This document shows, in pieces, positions 1 through 8,474 of a DNA stretch of 64,000 bases. Every line of letters starts with the position of its first letter. Within the stretch, counting starts at the first letter, position 1. This DNA is from an uncultured Eubacteriales bacterium. Its GTDB lineage: Bacteria > Bacillota > Clostridia > Christensenellales > Aristaeellaceae. The stretch covers positions 36,542 to 100,541 of the forward strand of contig CACZLE010000004.1 of NCBI GenBank assembly GCA_902781945.1. The letters are read 5' to 3'. The notes below the pieces were generated by a model that was given only the letters and a program-made list of their open reading frames with translations, searched no databases and was not told where the DNA came from. A program made the translations under genes and the position numbers.

Positions 1-1349
1 AAGCCGGTGGCGGGGTTCTGCTGGTGGCCCGTCATGCCGGTGATGCGGTTGTCCAGGATGACCACGGTGATGTTGCTGCGGTCATACACGGCGTTGACCA
101 GGCCGGTGATGCCGCTGTGGACGAAGGTGCTGTCCCCCAGCACGGCCACGCTATGTCGGGCGAAGTCCCGGCCCTGGGCCTTTTCCGCGCCCACGGTCAT
201 GCCGATGGACGCGCCCATGCACAGGGCGCTTTCCAGGCTGTCCACCGGCGGCAGAGCGCACAGGGTGTAGCAGCCGATATCGCCAAAGACATGCAGCTTG
301 AGCTTTTTGAGCACGTGGAAGGTGGCGCGATGGGGACAGCCGGGACAGAGCACCGGCGGACGGGCGGGCAGGGCTGGCTCCTGAGGGGCTTTTTCCCCGC
401 CGAAGGCCTCGCGGATGCGCTGGACGCTGAGTTCGCCCTGGCGGCCCGTATATTTTTTGCCCTCCACGGGGATGCCCATGGCGGCGATCTCCTGCTCCAG
501 GATGCCCTCCAGCTCCTCGATGACCACCAGCTTATCCACCTGGGCGGCGAAATCCCGCACGGCCTGGCGATCCAGCGGATAGCTGAGGCCCAGCTTCAAG
601 ACGCTGGCTTCGGGCAGGGCCTCGCGGACAAACTGATACACCACGCCCGCGCACACCACGCCCAGGGCCTTGCCGCGCATTTTCACGCGGTTCAGGCCCA
701 GGGAAGCGGCGTCCTGCTCCATGCGGGCCTCGCGTTCCTCCACATATACGTGGCGCTTGCGGGCCATGCCGGGCATCATGACATATTTCATCACGTTCTT
801 TTCATAGGGCTTGACGGGCACGTCCACGCGCTCCGCCACTTCCACCGGGGACCGCTGATGGGCCAGCCGGGTGGTGAGGCGCAGGATAAAGGGCGTGTCG
901 TATTTTTCACTCAGTTCAAAGGCTTTCCTGGTAAAATCCTTGCATTCCTGGCTGTCGGCGGGCTCCAGCACGGGCACGTGGGCCGCCCGGGCGATCATGC
1001 GGGTGTCCTGCTCGTTCTGGCTGGAATGCATAAAGGGATCGTCCGCCACAAAGAGCACCAGCCCGCCGTTGACGCCAGTATAGGCCGCGGTGTACAGCGG
1101 GTCCGCCGCCACGTTCAGGCCCACGTGCTTCATGCAGCTCATGGCCCGGGCCCCCGCCATGGACGCGCCGAAGGCCGTCTCCACGGCCACCTTTTCATTG
1201 GGCGCCCACTCGCACAGCATTTCGGGATAAGTGGAACAAAACTCCGTGATTTCGGTGCTGGGTGTCCCCGGATAGCTGGAAACGAACCGCACCCCCGCCT
1301 CATACGCGCCCCGCGCGATAGCTTCATTGCCAAGCATCAGTTTTTTCAT
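1..1349 (-). CDS. iorA: Indolepyruvate:ferredoxin oxidoreductase alpha subunit, 3' end outside the window
   Basis: Partial: about 449 N-terminal residues are present and the C-terminus runs off the left edge; the family is usually near 600 aa. The product begins MKKLMLGNEAIARGAYEAG and continues with SSYPGTPSTEI, the pyrimidine-binding region of the 2-oxoacid:ferredoxin oxidoreductases. Further on, CPGCPHR and GDIGCYTL, then GDSTFVHSGITGL, mark the thiamine-diphosphate-binding domain. With the beta subunit (not visible, expected beyond the edge) it oxidatively decarboxylates arylpyruvates made from aromatic amino acids and reduces ferredoxin, in the cytoplasm. ATG at 1347-1349. A -10-like TATAAT on the minus strand at 1394-1399 could serve it; no good -35 is seen. 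It is divergent from pgi. Confidence 0.93.
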   Translation of the reverse strand, partial: MKKLMLGNEAIARGAYEAGVRFVSSYPGTPSTEITEFCSTYPEMLCEWAPNEKVAVETAFGASMAGARAMSCMKHVGLNVAADPLYTAAYTGVNGGLVLFVADDPFMHSSQNEQDTRMIARAAHVPVLEPADSQECKDFTRKAFELSEKYDTPFILRLTTRLAHQRSPVEVAERVDVPVKPYEKNVMKYVMMPGMARKRHVYVEEREARMEQDAASLGLNRVKMRGKALGVVCAGVVYQFVREALPEASVLKLGLSYPLDRQAVRDFAAQVDKLVVIEELEGILEQEIAAMGIPVEGKKYTGRQGELSVQRIREAFGGEKAPQEPALPARPPVLCPGCPHRATFHVLKKLKLHVFGDIGCYTLCALPPVDSLESALCMGASIGMTVGAEKAQGRDFARHSVAVLGDSTFVHSGITGLVNAVYDRSNITVVILDNRITGMTGHQQNPATG

Positions 1350-1466
1350 CAAACACTCACACTCCCGTGAACGACGGTACATGATTTGGATAAATTATAG
1401 TATAACAAAGGGCGGGAGAAAAAGAAAGTCTAATTTTTGTTCCGGCGGAAAATGCGCGTTTTGAGG

Positions 1467-1495
1467 TTGCAAGCGCGAGCATTTTTTAGTATAAT
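1467..1495 (+). promoter_or_regulatory. Promoter of pgi
   Basis: TTGCAA at 1467-1472 and TATAAT at 1490-1495, 17 bp apart, give a sigma-A type promoter ending 33 bp before the pgi start codon. A ribosome site (AAAGAAAGGAAG) follows at about 1511-1522. Confidence 0.75.
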
Positions 1496-1528
1496 AGCGG
1501 CAGAATTTACAAAGAAAGGAAGTACCCT

Positions 1529-3112
1529 ATGATTTCCTGGAAAAATTTTGATACGCTGGCCGCTTACGGCAAGCTGAAGGCCTTGAAGGATCACGTGCGC
1601 CTGCAGGAGGCCATGGCGGGCGAAAGCGGCGCTAAGCGCGTGGCGGAATACACCGTGCCCATGGCGGAAGGGCTGCAATACAATTACGCCGCCAAGCAGG
1701 TGGACGCGGAGGTGCTGGAGGCCCTCAAGGATCTGGCCCAGGAGGCGCAGCTGGCGGAAAAATACCAAGCGCTGTATAACGGCGAAGTGATCAATACCGG
1801 CGAAAAGCGCCTGGTGCTGCATCAGCTGTGCCGCGGCCAGCTGGGCGGCGACGTGGTGGCCGACGGCGTGAACAAGCGCGAATTCTACGTGTCCCAGCAG
1901 AAAAAGGCCGCGGACTTTGCCGAAAAGGTGCACAAAGGCGAGATCACCAACGCCAAGGGCGAGCCCTTTACCACCGTGGTGCAGATCGGCATTGGCGGCA
2001 GCGACCTGGGCCCCCGGGCCATGTACCTGGCCCTGGATGGCTGGGCCAAAGCCAACGGCTGCTTCAAGATGGAAGCCCGGTTCATCAGCAACGTGGACCC
2101 GGATGACGCCGCGGCGGTGCTCAAGGGCATCGACGTGAGCCGTTCCCTGTTCGTGCTGGTTTCCAAATCCGGCACCACCCTGGAGACCCTGACCAACGAA
2201 TCCTTCGTGAAGGACGCCCTGAAAAACGCCGGTCTGGACGCCAGCCGCCACATGGTGGCCGTCACCAGCGAGACCTCTCCCCTGGCCAAGAGCAGCGATT
2301 ACCTGGCCGCGTTCTTCATGGACGACTACATCGGCGGGCGCTATTCCTCCAGCTCCTGCGTGGGCGGCGTGGTGCTGAGCCTGGCCTTTGGGCCTGAGAT
2401 CTTCGCCCGCTTCCTGAACGGCGCGGCAGCCGAGGACAAGCTGGCGGCCAATCCCGATCTTCTGCAGAACCCCGACATGCTGGACGCCCTGATCGGCGTA
2501 TACGAGCGCAACGTGCAGGGCTATCCCGCCACCGCCGTGCTGCCCTACAGCCAGGCTCTGAGCCGCTTCCCGGCCCACCTGCAGCAGCTGGACATGGAGA
2601 GCAATGGCAAGTCCGTCAACCGCTACGGCGAGCCGGTGAATTATGTGACCGGCCCGGTGATCTTCGGCGAGCCCGGCACCAACGGCCAGCACAGCTTCTA
2701 TCAGCTGCTGCACCAAGGCACCGATATCGTGCCTCTGCAGTTTGTGGGCTTCCGCAAAAACCAGATCGGCATGGACGTGGACATTCAGGGCAGCACCAGC
2801 CAGCAAAAGCTGTGCGCCAATGTGGCCGCCCAGATCATGGCCTTTGCCTGCGGCAAAAAGGATGAGAACCCCAACAAGAGCTTTGCGGGAGGACGGCCCA
2901 GCAGCATCATCACCGGCGATCAGCTGACCCCCGAAACCCTGGGCGCGCTGCTGGCGCACTTTGAAAACAAGGTGATGTTCCAGGGCTTCGTGTGGAACCT
3001 GAACAGCTTTGACCAGGAAGGCGTGCAGCTGGGCAAGGTGCTGGCCAAGCGCGTGCTGGCCCACGAGACCGACGGCGCCTTGAAGGCGTACAGCGAGATG
3101 CTGGACATCTGA
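1529..3112 (+). CDS. pgi: Glucose-6-phosphate isomerase
   Basis: Protein of 527 aa that interconverts glucose 6-phosphate and fructose 6-phosphate in glycolysis. The phosphosugar-binding region IGIGGSDLGPRAMYLAL (about residues 151-167), SKSGTT with the sugar-isomerase fold, and GTNGQHSFYQLLHQGTD near residue 380 are all intact. The length is close to the enterobacterial form (about 549 aa) and longer than the 450-aa Bacillus type, so it belongs to the long branch of the family. It is monocistronic: its own promoter lies at 1467-1495 and a large palindrome (3132-3236) follows its stop codon. Confidence 0.97.
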   Translation: MISWKNFDTLAAYGKLKALKDHVRLQEAMAGESGAKRVAEYTVPMAEGLQYNYAAKQVDAEVLEALKDLAQEAQLAEKYQALYNGEVINTGEKRLVLHQLCRGQLGGDVVADGVNKREFYVSQQKKAADFAEKVHKGEITNAKGEPFTTVVQIGIGGSDLGPRAMYLALDGWAKANGCFKMEARFISNVDPDDAAAVLKGIDVSRSLFVLVSKSGTTLETLTNESFVKDALKNAGLDASRHMVAVTSETSPLAKSSDYLAAFFMDDYIGGRYSSSSCVGGVVLSLAFGPEIFARFLNGAAAEDKLAANPDLLQNPDMLDALIGVYERNVQGYPATAVLPYSQALSRFPAHLQQLDMESNGKSVNRYGEPVNYVTGPVIFGEPGTNGQHSFYQLLHQGTDIVPLQFVGFRKNQIGMDVDIQGSTSQQKLCANVAAQIMAFACGKKDENPNKSFAGGRPSSIITGDQLTPETLGALLAHFENKVMFQGFVWNLNSFDQEGVQLGKVLAKRVLAHETDGALKAYSEMLDI

Positions 3113-3131
3113 TTGGATTAAACAAAAATAT

Positions 3132-3236
3132 AAAGATCCTTCGACTTCGCTGCGCTCCGCTCAGGATGACATTGAAAGATATTTTTCCCTTTGGTTGTCA
3201 TCCTGAACGGAGCGAAAGCGGAGTTGAAGGATCTTT
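3132..3236. repeat. REP-like 105-bp palindrome between convergent genes
   Basis: Left arm 3132-3171 (starts AAAGATCCTTCGACTTCGC) and right arm 3196-3236 are inverted copies differing at only a few positions, separated by about 25 bp. Folded, they make a roughly 40-bp stem flanked by A- and T-rich ends. It sits exactly between the stops of pgi (3112) and the minus-strand gene at 3241, so it can act as a terminator for both. The arm sequence with CTTCG...CTCAGGATGACA resembles dispersed intergenic palindromes I know from many bacterial genomes; membership in a named family is inference. Confidence 0.85.
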
Positions 3237-3240
3237 TTAA

Positions 3241-3855
3241 TCAAATCTGTTCCTGCGCCATAACCAGCGCACGCGCCAATGAAATGCCCTGACGTTTGGC
3301 ATAACAGGTGGCAGCCATCAATCCGTTGCACATTGCAGACGGAACCTGAAAAACGTTCACAGTTGCGTCCGGCGTGCTGAACTTTCCCATTGCACTATGC
3401 TGGTCCCCCATGACAAACAGGAGCAATTCATCTTCCGGCTGAATCTCCCATACGGCTGTTTCGGCAGGGAGACCGATGGCTTTCAGCAAATGTTCGGCGT
3501 CCTGTACAATCAATTCCGCATATCTGGATTTGGGCATTTGCTCATTCCCATAGAGCGTAGCGCATTTGGCAAATAGCGCATCCATGCTGCGATAGTTTAC
3601 GCCGATCTTCTGATAGACCGAGCCCATAAAATCAATGAGGAATTCATCAGCAACGCAGGCGCGCGCCATGGTTTCATAACGATCCAGACCGTCTATGCTG
3701 GGGTGTTCCTCCAGCAAATTAAATCGTAAAATAATCTGTCCATGATAGGGTAACGCTATATATTCCTCATAAACGACTTTTCCATTGCTCCTTTCGGCAA
3801 CCGAATCTGCCGCTTCCTGAATTTTTTTCAGCAGAGCATCACTATTGATGAACAT
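3241..3855 (-). CDS. Protein of unknown function downstream of the zinc ATPase
   Basis: I do not recognise this 204-aa family. The ATG at 3853-3855 is chosen because AAGGAGG lies just upstream; a longer in-frame reading would run back into the ATPase gene. The protein has no signal peptide and no clear membrane segment. It is mildly acidic, mixed alpha/beta in appearance, and ends MAQEQI. It lies 13 bp after the stop of the P-type ATPase gene and probably shares its zinc-responsive transcript, so a role linked to metal handling is possible but unsupported by any motif. Base composition is lower in G+C than its neighbours, which may indicate later acquisition. Confidence 0.75.
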   Translation of the reverse strand: MFINSDALLKKIQEAADSVAERSNGKVVYEEYIALPYHGQIILRFNLLEEHPSIDGLDRYETMARACVADEFLIDFMGSVYQKIGVNYRSMDALFAKCATLYGNEQMPKSRYAELIVQDAEHLLKAIGLPAETAVWEIQPEDELLLFVMGDQHSAMGKFSTPDATVNVFQVPSAMCNGLMAATCYAKRQGISLARALVMAQEQI

Positions 3856-3868
3856 GCCTGTTCCTCCT

Positions 3869-5830
3869 TCAAATCCGCATGGCCCTTGTGGCGTTGAGCA
3901 CGGCGATGACCGACACGCCCACGTCCGCGAACACGGCCAGCCACATATTGGCAATGCCGAAGGCGCCCAGGATCATGATAAGAATCTTGACGCCCAGGGC
4001 GAAGGCGATGTTCTGCCAGGCGATCCGGCGGGTGCGGCGGGCAATGCGGATGGCCAGGGGCAGGCGGGCGGGATCGTCGTCCATCAGCACCACGTCGGCG
4101 GCCTCCACGGCGGCGTCGGAGCCCAGCGCGCCCATGGCCACGCCCACGTCGGCCCGGGCCAGGACGGGGGCGTCGTTGACGCCATCGCCCACGAAGGCCA
4201 GGGAGGTATTCTCGGGCTTGGACTGGAGCAGGGCTTCCACATGGCTCACCTTGTCCTGGGGCAGCAGGCCCGCGTGGACTTCGTCCACATGCACCTGAGC
4301 CGCCACGCGCTGGGCGTTTTCTTCCTTGTCGCCGGTGAGCATCACGGTGCGGCGGACGCCCAGGCTCTTGAGGCCGTCCATGGCCTGCACAGCGCCGGGC
4401 TTTACCGCGTCCTCAATGACCAGATAGCCCGCATATTGGCCGTCCACGGCGGCATAGACGCAGTTTTCTTCCACTTTTCCGGGCTGCCTGCCCGTGGCCT
4501 TTTCCATCAGCCGGGCGTTGCCCAGGGCCACCTTGCGGCCATCCACCAGGGCTTCCACGCCGTAGCCCGCCTCCTCGTGGGCCTCGGTGAGCCGGGCGTT
4601 TTCGATGGGGCGGCCATAGGCGGCGCGGATGGCCTGGGCGATGGGATGCAGGGACAGAGCTTCCGCATGGGCGGCCAGCTGGAGCAGCTCTTCTTCATTG
4701 ATCTTTTCCGCCTGCACGCTCGTCACGGCCATGCGGCCCTGGGTGAGGGTGCCCGTCTTATCAAAGACCACCGTATCGCAAGCGCACAGGGATTCCAGCA
4801 GGTTGCTGCCCTTGATCAGGATGCCGTTTTTGGAGGCGCAGCCGATGCCCGCGTAGAAGGTGAGGGGCACGGACAGCACCAGGGCGCAGGGGCAGGAGAT
4901 GACCAGGAAGATCAGCGCCCGGCGCAGCCAAAGGACAAAGGCCTGGCCCGTCACCAGGGGCGGAACGACGCACAGCAGCACCGCCAGCAGGCACACGATG
5001 GGCGTATACCAATGGGCGAAGCGGCTGATAAGGCTCTCGGTGCGGGCCTTGCGCTCGCCCGCCTCCTCCACCAGCTCCAGAATGCGGGAGACGGTGCTCT
5101 CCGCATAGGTGCCCGCGGCGCGGATGCGCAGGGCATCCGTCAGGTTGACGCAGCCGCTGACGACCGAATCGCCGGGATTGACCGAACGGGGCGCGGCCTC
5201 GCCGGTGAGCGACGAGGTATCCAGCGTGGAGCTGCCGCTGACGATCTCGCCGTCCAGGGGCACGCGCTCGCCGGGACGCACCACCAGGATATCCCCCGCG
5301 TGGACTTCTTCGGGAGAAACAGTGCGGATCTCGCCATCCTGCTCCACGTTGGCGTGGTCGGGGCGGATGTCCATCAGGTCGCGCACGGCGTCGCGGCTCT
5401 TGTCCACGGCGGTATCCTCAAAGAGCTCGCCGATCTGGTTGAACAGCATGACGGCCACGGCCTCGGGATATTCGCCGATGCACAGCGCGCCGATGGAGGC
5501 GATGGACATGAGGAAGGCCTCGTCAAAGACCTCGCCATGGAGGATGCCCTTTGCTGCGCGCGCCAGGGTATCATAGCCCACCACCAGATAGGGCACCAGG
5601 AAGGTGAGCAGCCGGGCTATCCCCTCCGTGGGCAGCAGCCAGGCGGCAATCAGCAGCGCCGCGCCCGCGATGATGCGGATCAGCATGGCCTTGCGCTCGC
5701 CTTCCTCGCTTTCGCCGTGATGGCGGCCGCAGCCGCAGCCGTCATCGTGGCAATGGCAATGGTCGTGATCATGATGATGCTCGTGCTCATGCTCGTGATG
5801 ATGATGTTCGTGCTCGTGATCGTGACTCAT
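3869..5830 (-). CDS. Zn2+/Cd2+/Pb2+-exporting P1B-type ATPase with His-rich N-terminus
   Basis: Protein of 653 aa of the ZntA/CadA group. Visible marks: the CPC ion site at 313-315 in SCPCALVLSVP, the phosphorylated Asp357 in DKTGTLT, the HP motif at 395-396, the hinge GDGVNDAP at 548-555, and K615 and D636 in the last two membrane helices, which are characteristic of the Zn/Cd subgroup. The usual GMxCxxC heavy-metal-associated domain is absent; instead residues 1-40 are packed with His, Asp, Glu and four Cys, a likely metal-loading tail. It exports divalent soft metals across the cytoplasmic membrane. ATG at 5828-5830 has GGGAGG upstream; the ArsR-type regulator precedes it by 15 bp. Confidence 0.95.
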   Translation of the reverse strand: MSHDHEHEHHHHEHEHEHHHDHDHCHCHDDGCGCGRHHGESEEGERKAMLIRIIAGAALLIAAWLLPTEGIARLLTFLVPYLVVGYDTLARAAKGILHGEVFDEAFLMSIASIGALCIGEYPEAVAVMLFNQIGELFEDTAVDKSRDAVRDLMDIRPDHANVEQDGEIRTVSPEEVHAGDILVVRPGERVPLDGEIVSGSSTLDTSSLTGEAAPRSVNPGDSVVSGCVNLTDALRIRAAGTYAESTVSRILELVEEAGERKARTESLISRFAHWYTPIVCLLAVLLCVVPPLVTGQAFVLWLRRALIFLVISCPCALVLSVPLTFYAGIGCASKNGILIKGSNLLESLCACDTVVFDKTGTLTQGRMAVTSVQAEKINEEELLQLAAHAEALSLHPIAQAIRAAYGRPIENARLTEAHEEAGYGVEALVDGRKVALGNARLMEKATGRQPGKVEENCVYAAVDGQYAGYLVIEDAVKPGAVQAMDGLKSLGVRRTVMLTGDKEENAQRVAAQVHVDEVHAGLLPQDKVSHVEALLQSKPENTSLAFVGDGVNDAPVLARADVGVAMGALGSDAAVEAADVVLMDDDPARLPLAIRIARRTRRIAWQNIAFALGVKILIMILGAFGIANMWLAVFADVGVSVIAVLNATRAMRI

Positions 5831-5845
5831 GACAGCGTCCTCCCT

Positions 5846-6229
5846 TTATTCCTGCACGTGCTCCATGCCCTGGCTGAGCAGGGTGCGCACGTGTTCGTCT
5901 GCCAAAGCGTAAAAAACGATTTTGCCCTCCCGGCGATAGCGCACCAGCTGGGCCTGGCGCAGAATGCGCAGCTGATGGGACACGGCGGATACCGACATGC
6001 CCAGGAGCAGGCTCAGGTCGCACACGCACATCTCGGACACCAGCAGCACAAACAGGATGCGGCACCGGGTGCTGTCCCCCAGGACCTTGAACAGCTCGCT
6101 GACATCCAGCATGGTGTCGTCGTCCGGCAGAGTGGCTCTGATCTTGGCCACGGCGTCCGGATGGGCGTTCTGAAAGGCGCAGACAGGGGCTTCTTCATTC
6201 TGCAGGGGTTCTCGCTCCAGCTCTTCCAT
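5846..6229 (-). CDS. ArsR/SmtB-family metal-sensing repressor (CadC-like)
   Basis: 127-aa winged-helix regulator. The ATG at 6227-6229 is preferred over an upstream ATG (6254-6256) because it has AAGGAGG at good spacing, and because the upstream one abuts the operator and has no ribosome site. The core ELFKVLGDSTRCRILFVL, the CVCDL cysteine pair in the alpha-3 position used for metal by CadC, and the recognition helix SVSAVSHQLRIL are clear. It should release DNA on binding Zn, Cd or Pb and so derepress itself and the ATPase just downstream. The palindrome at 6257-6272 is the expected binding site. Confidence 0.93.
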   Translation of the reverse strand: MEELEREPLQNEEAPVCAFQNAHPDAVAKIRATLPDDDTMLDVSELFKVLGDSTRCRILFVLLVSEMCVCDLSLLLGMSVSAVSHQLRILRQAQLVRYRREGKIVFYALADEHVRTLLSQGMEHVQE

Positions 6230-6256
6230 TGTGCGCGCCTCCTTTTTTGCAAACAT

Positions 6257-6272
6257 TTGAACATCTGTTCAA
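6257..6272. promoter_or_regulatory. SmtB/CadC-type operator
   Basis: Perfect palindrome TTGAACA-TC-TGTTCAA, placed just downstream of the -10 of the regulator promoter, over the expected transcription start. It fits the TGAACA-N2-TGTTCA core known for SmtB/CadC-family operators. Confidence 0.85.
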
Positions 6273-6277
6273 GTGTT

Positions 6278-6306
6278 ATTATATGCACTCGCTATGCCGG
6301 TGTCAA
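6278..6306 (-). promoter_or_regulatory. Consensus promoter of the zinc/cadmium efflux operon
   Basis: On the minus strand TTGACA (6301-6306) and TATAAT (6278-6283) are separated by 17 bp: a full sigma-A consensus. Such a strong promoter with the operator immediately downstream implies tight repression when metal is low. Confidence 0.88.
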
Positions 6307-6435
6307 TAGCGAAAATGAAAAAGGCAATATCAGACAATATTCGCGCAACATCTTCTTTTCAATCTCTCGCTGTTTATGATATACTGTATTCCAACGACAG
6401 CCTGTATGAACTGATGATATAAGGAGGTTTTGCCC

Positions 6436-8424
6436 ATGACTTACTATGTGAACGTCAACGCCCCCAAGGACGGCAACGGCAGCAAGGAAACGCCCTTCCG
6501 CCACATCGACGACGCGGCCCGGGTGGCCGTAGCTGGGGATGAGATCATCGTGGCCCCGGGCGTCTACCGGGAATACGTCAATCCCCGCAACGCGGGCACG
6601 GAGGAAAAGCGCATCACCTACCGCAGCGAAATCCCCCTGGGCGCGGTGATCACCGGTGCGGAGGAAGTAAAGGGCTGGGCGCCCTATGAGGGCAATGTCT
6701 GGACGGCCCGGGTGGATAACGGCATTTTCGGGGCGTACAATCCCTATACCACCTTCGTGTGCGGCGACTGGTATTTCGCGCCCACGGTGCGGCATACCGG
6801 CGCGGTATATATCAACGATCTGATGATGTATGAGACGGTAAGTCTGGAGGAATGCATCCAGGGCGAAATCGATCCCACCAGCTGGCAGCCGGAGGAGAGC
6901 AGATACAAGTGGTTCAGCCGTCAGGAAGGCCAGGAGACCGTGCTGTTTGCCAATTTCCAGGGCAAGGACCCCAACAAAGAAAAAGTGGAGATCAACGTGC
7001 GGCGCAACTGCTTTATGCCGGACAAGACCGGCGTGGGCTATATCACCGTGAGCGGCTTTGATATCCAGAAGGCCGCCACCACCTGGGCCCCGCCCGCCGC
7101 CTATCAGGACGGCATGATCGGCCCGCACTGGAGCCGGGGCTGGATCATCGAGGACTGCGAGATCAGCAACAGCCGGTGCTGCGGCATCTCCTTAGGCAAA
7201 TACCGCGACCCGGAAAACGACATGTATTTCTACACCAAGCACGTCAAATCCCCCACTCAGATGGAGCGGGACGCCGTGTGCCGGGGCCAGTATCATGGAT
7301 GGCTGAAGGAAAAGGTGGGCGGCCACATCATCCGCCGCTGCCACGTGCACCACTGCGAGCAGACGGGCATCGTGGGCCGCATGGGCGCGGTGTTCTCCAC
7401 CATCGAGGATTGCCACATCCACCACGTGTGCAACAGCCAGCAGCTGGGCGGCGCGGAGACCGCGGGCATCAAGCTGCACGCCGCCATCGACGTGACCATC
7501 CGCCGCAACCACATCCACAACTGCATCATGGGCATATGGCTGGACTGGGAAGCCCAGGGCGCGCGGATCACCCAGAACCTGCTGCATGACAACCAGCGGC
7601 CCGAGAACGTACAGCCCGCCCAGGGAGCCATGTTCTCAAATGACGTGTTCATCGAGGTGGGCCACGGCCCCACGCTGATCGACAACAATGTGATGCTGTC
7701 CAAAACCAGCGTGGTGATCCCCAGCGAGGGCATCGCCGTGGTGCACAATCTGATGCTGGGCAATTTCGGCCTGATCAACAGCGGCGTGGACAGCATCGTC
7801 AACGGCCAGCGGGAGCCCCGCTACACGCCCTATCATATCCGCCATCGCACGGAGGTGGCGGGGTTCATGACCATCCTGCACGGGGATGACCGGATCTACA
7901 ATAACATTTTCGTGCAGCATTATCCCATCACCGATCCCGGCAAAACGCCGCAGAACGCCGATTACGGGGCCGTGGGCACCGCGTGCTTCGATATCTTCCC
8001 CACCTACGACGAATGGATCGCCAATTTCATGATGGGCCAGGAGCCCAACATGGGCCATCTGGCGCAGTATCATTTCGGCCATCTGCCGGTGTGGGTGGAG
8101 GGCAACGCCTATTTCAACGGGGCCAACGTGTGCAAGCATGAAAAAAGCCATCTGATCTCCGATCAGACGGCAAAGGTGGCGCTGGTGGAAAAGGACGGAA
8201 AATACAGTCTGGAAACCAACGTCTACGACCTGCTGGGCGACTTCCGCTGCGGCATGATCCACAGCGATCTGCTGGGCTGCGCCTTTGAGCCCGAGCAGCG
8301 CTTCGAGAATCCCGACGGCTCCGCCATCCTGTTTGACCGGGATTACTTTGGCGGCCATCGCAGCGCAAGCGTGCTGCCGGGGCCCTTTGCGGATGGGGAG
8401 AGCGCTGGGAAAATGCTTTGGTGA
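6436..8424 (+). CDS. GH120-type beta-xylosidase-like right-handed beta-helix glycosidase
   Basis: 662 aa, starting at ATG 6436 with AAGGAGG 8 bp upstream. The N-terminus (YYVNVNAPKDGNG..TPFRHIDDAA) and the whole body follow glycoside hydrolase family 120 (XylC of Thermoanaerobacterium), by my recall of that sequence: FANFQGKDPN and VEINVRRNCF (171-193), WAPPAAYQDGMIGPHWS (217-233), AGIKLHAAIDV (343-353) and GIWLDWEAQG (366-375). The last two carry the conserved acidic residues of the active site. No signal peptide is present, so it should act in the cytoplasm on imported xylo-oligosaccharides or related glycosides. It stands alone: a weak promoter (TATACT at 6380-6385) precedes it and a 15-bp hairpin follows. 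Confidence 0.85.
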   Translation: MTYYVNVNAPKDGNGSKETPFRHIDDAARVAVAGDEIIVAPGVYREYVNPRNAGTEEKRITYRSEIPLGAVITGAEEVKGWAPYEGNVWTARVDNGIFGAYNPYTTFVCGDWYFAPTVRHTGAVYINDLMMYETVSLEECIQGEIDPTSWQPEESRYKWFSRQEGQETVLFANFQGKDPNKEKVEINVRRNCFMPDKTGVGYITVSGFDIQKAATTWAPPAAYQDGMIGPHWSRGWIIEDCEISNSRCCGISLGKYRDPENDMYFYTKHVKSPTQMERDAVCRGQYHGWLKEKVGGHIIRRCHVHHCEQTGIVGRMGAVFSTIEDCHIHHVCNSQQLGGAETAGIKLHAAIDVTIRRNHIHNCIMGIWLDWEAQGARITQNLLHDNQRPENVQPAQGAMFSNDVFIEVGHGPTLIDNNVMLSKTSVVIPSEGIAVVHNLMLGNFGLINSGVDSIVNGQREPRYTPYHIRHRTEVAGFMTILHGDDRIYNNIFVQHYPITDPGKTPQNADYGAVGTACFDIFPTYDEWIANFMMGQEPNMGHLAQYHFGHLPVWVEGNAYFNGANVCKHEKSHLISDQTAKVALVEKDGKYSLETNVYDLLGDFRCGMIHSDLLGCAFEPEQRFENPDGSAILFDRDYFGGHRSASVLPGPFADGESAGKMLW

Positions 8425-8427
8425 TCT

Positions 8428-8462
8428 ATACGCGCTTTCTTCCCTGCGAAGAAAGCGCGTAT
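8428..8462. terminator. Perfect 15-bp hairpin between convergent genes
   Basis: Stem 8428-8442 pairs perfectly with 8448-8462 around a 5-nt loop, followed by CCCTTTTC. It lies between the stops of the GH120 gene and the flavodoxin gene and can terminate both. Its outer 12 bp (TACGCGCTTTCT) match the ends of the inverted repeats of the 498-bp element at 47869-48366, so it may be a remnant of that element used as a terminator. Confidence 0.7.
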
Positions 8463-8474
8463 CCCTTTTCACTC

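Noticed and set aside
24..1370. 448-codon open frame on the plus strand at the left edge
   Set aside because: Antisense of the iorA gene, whose motifs are unmistakable.
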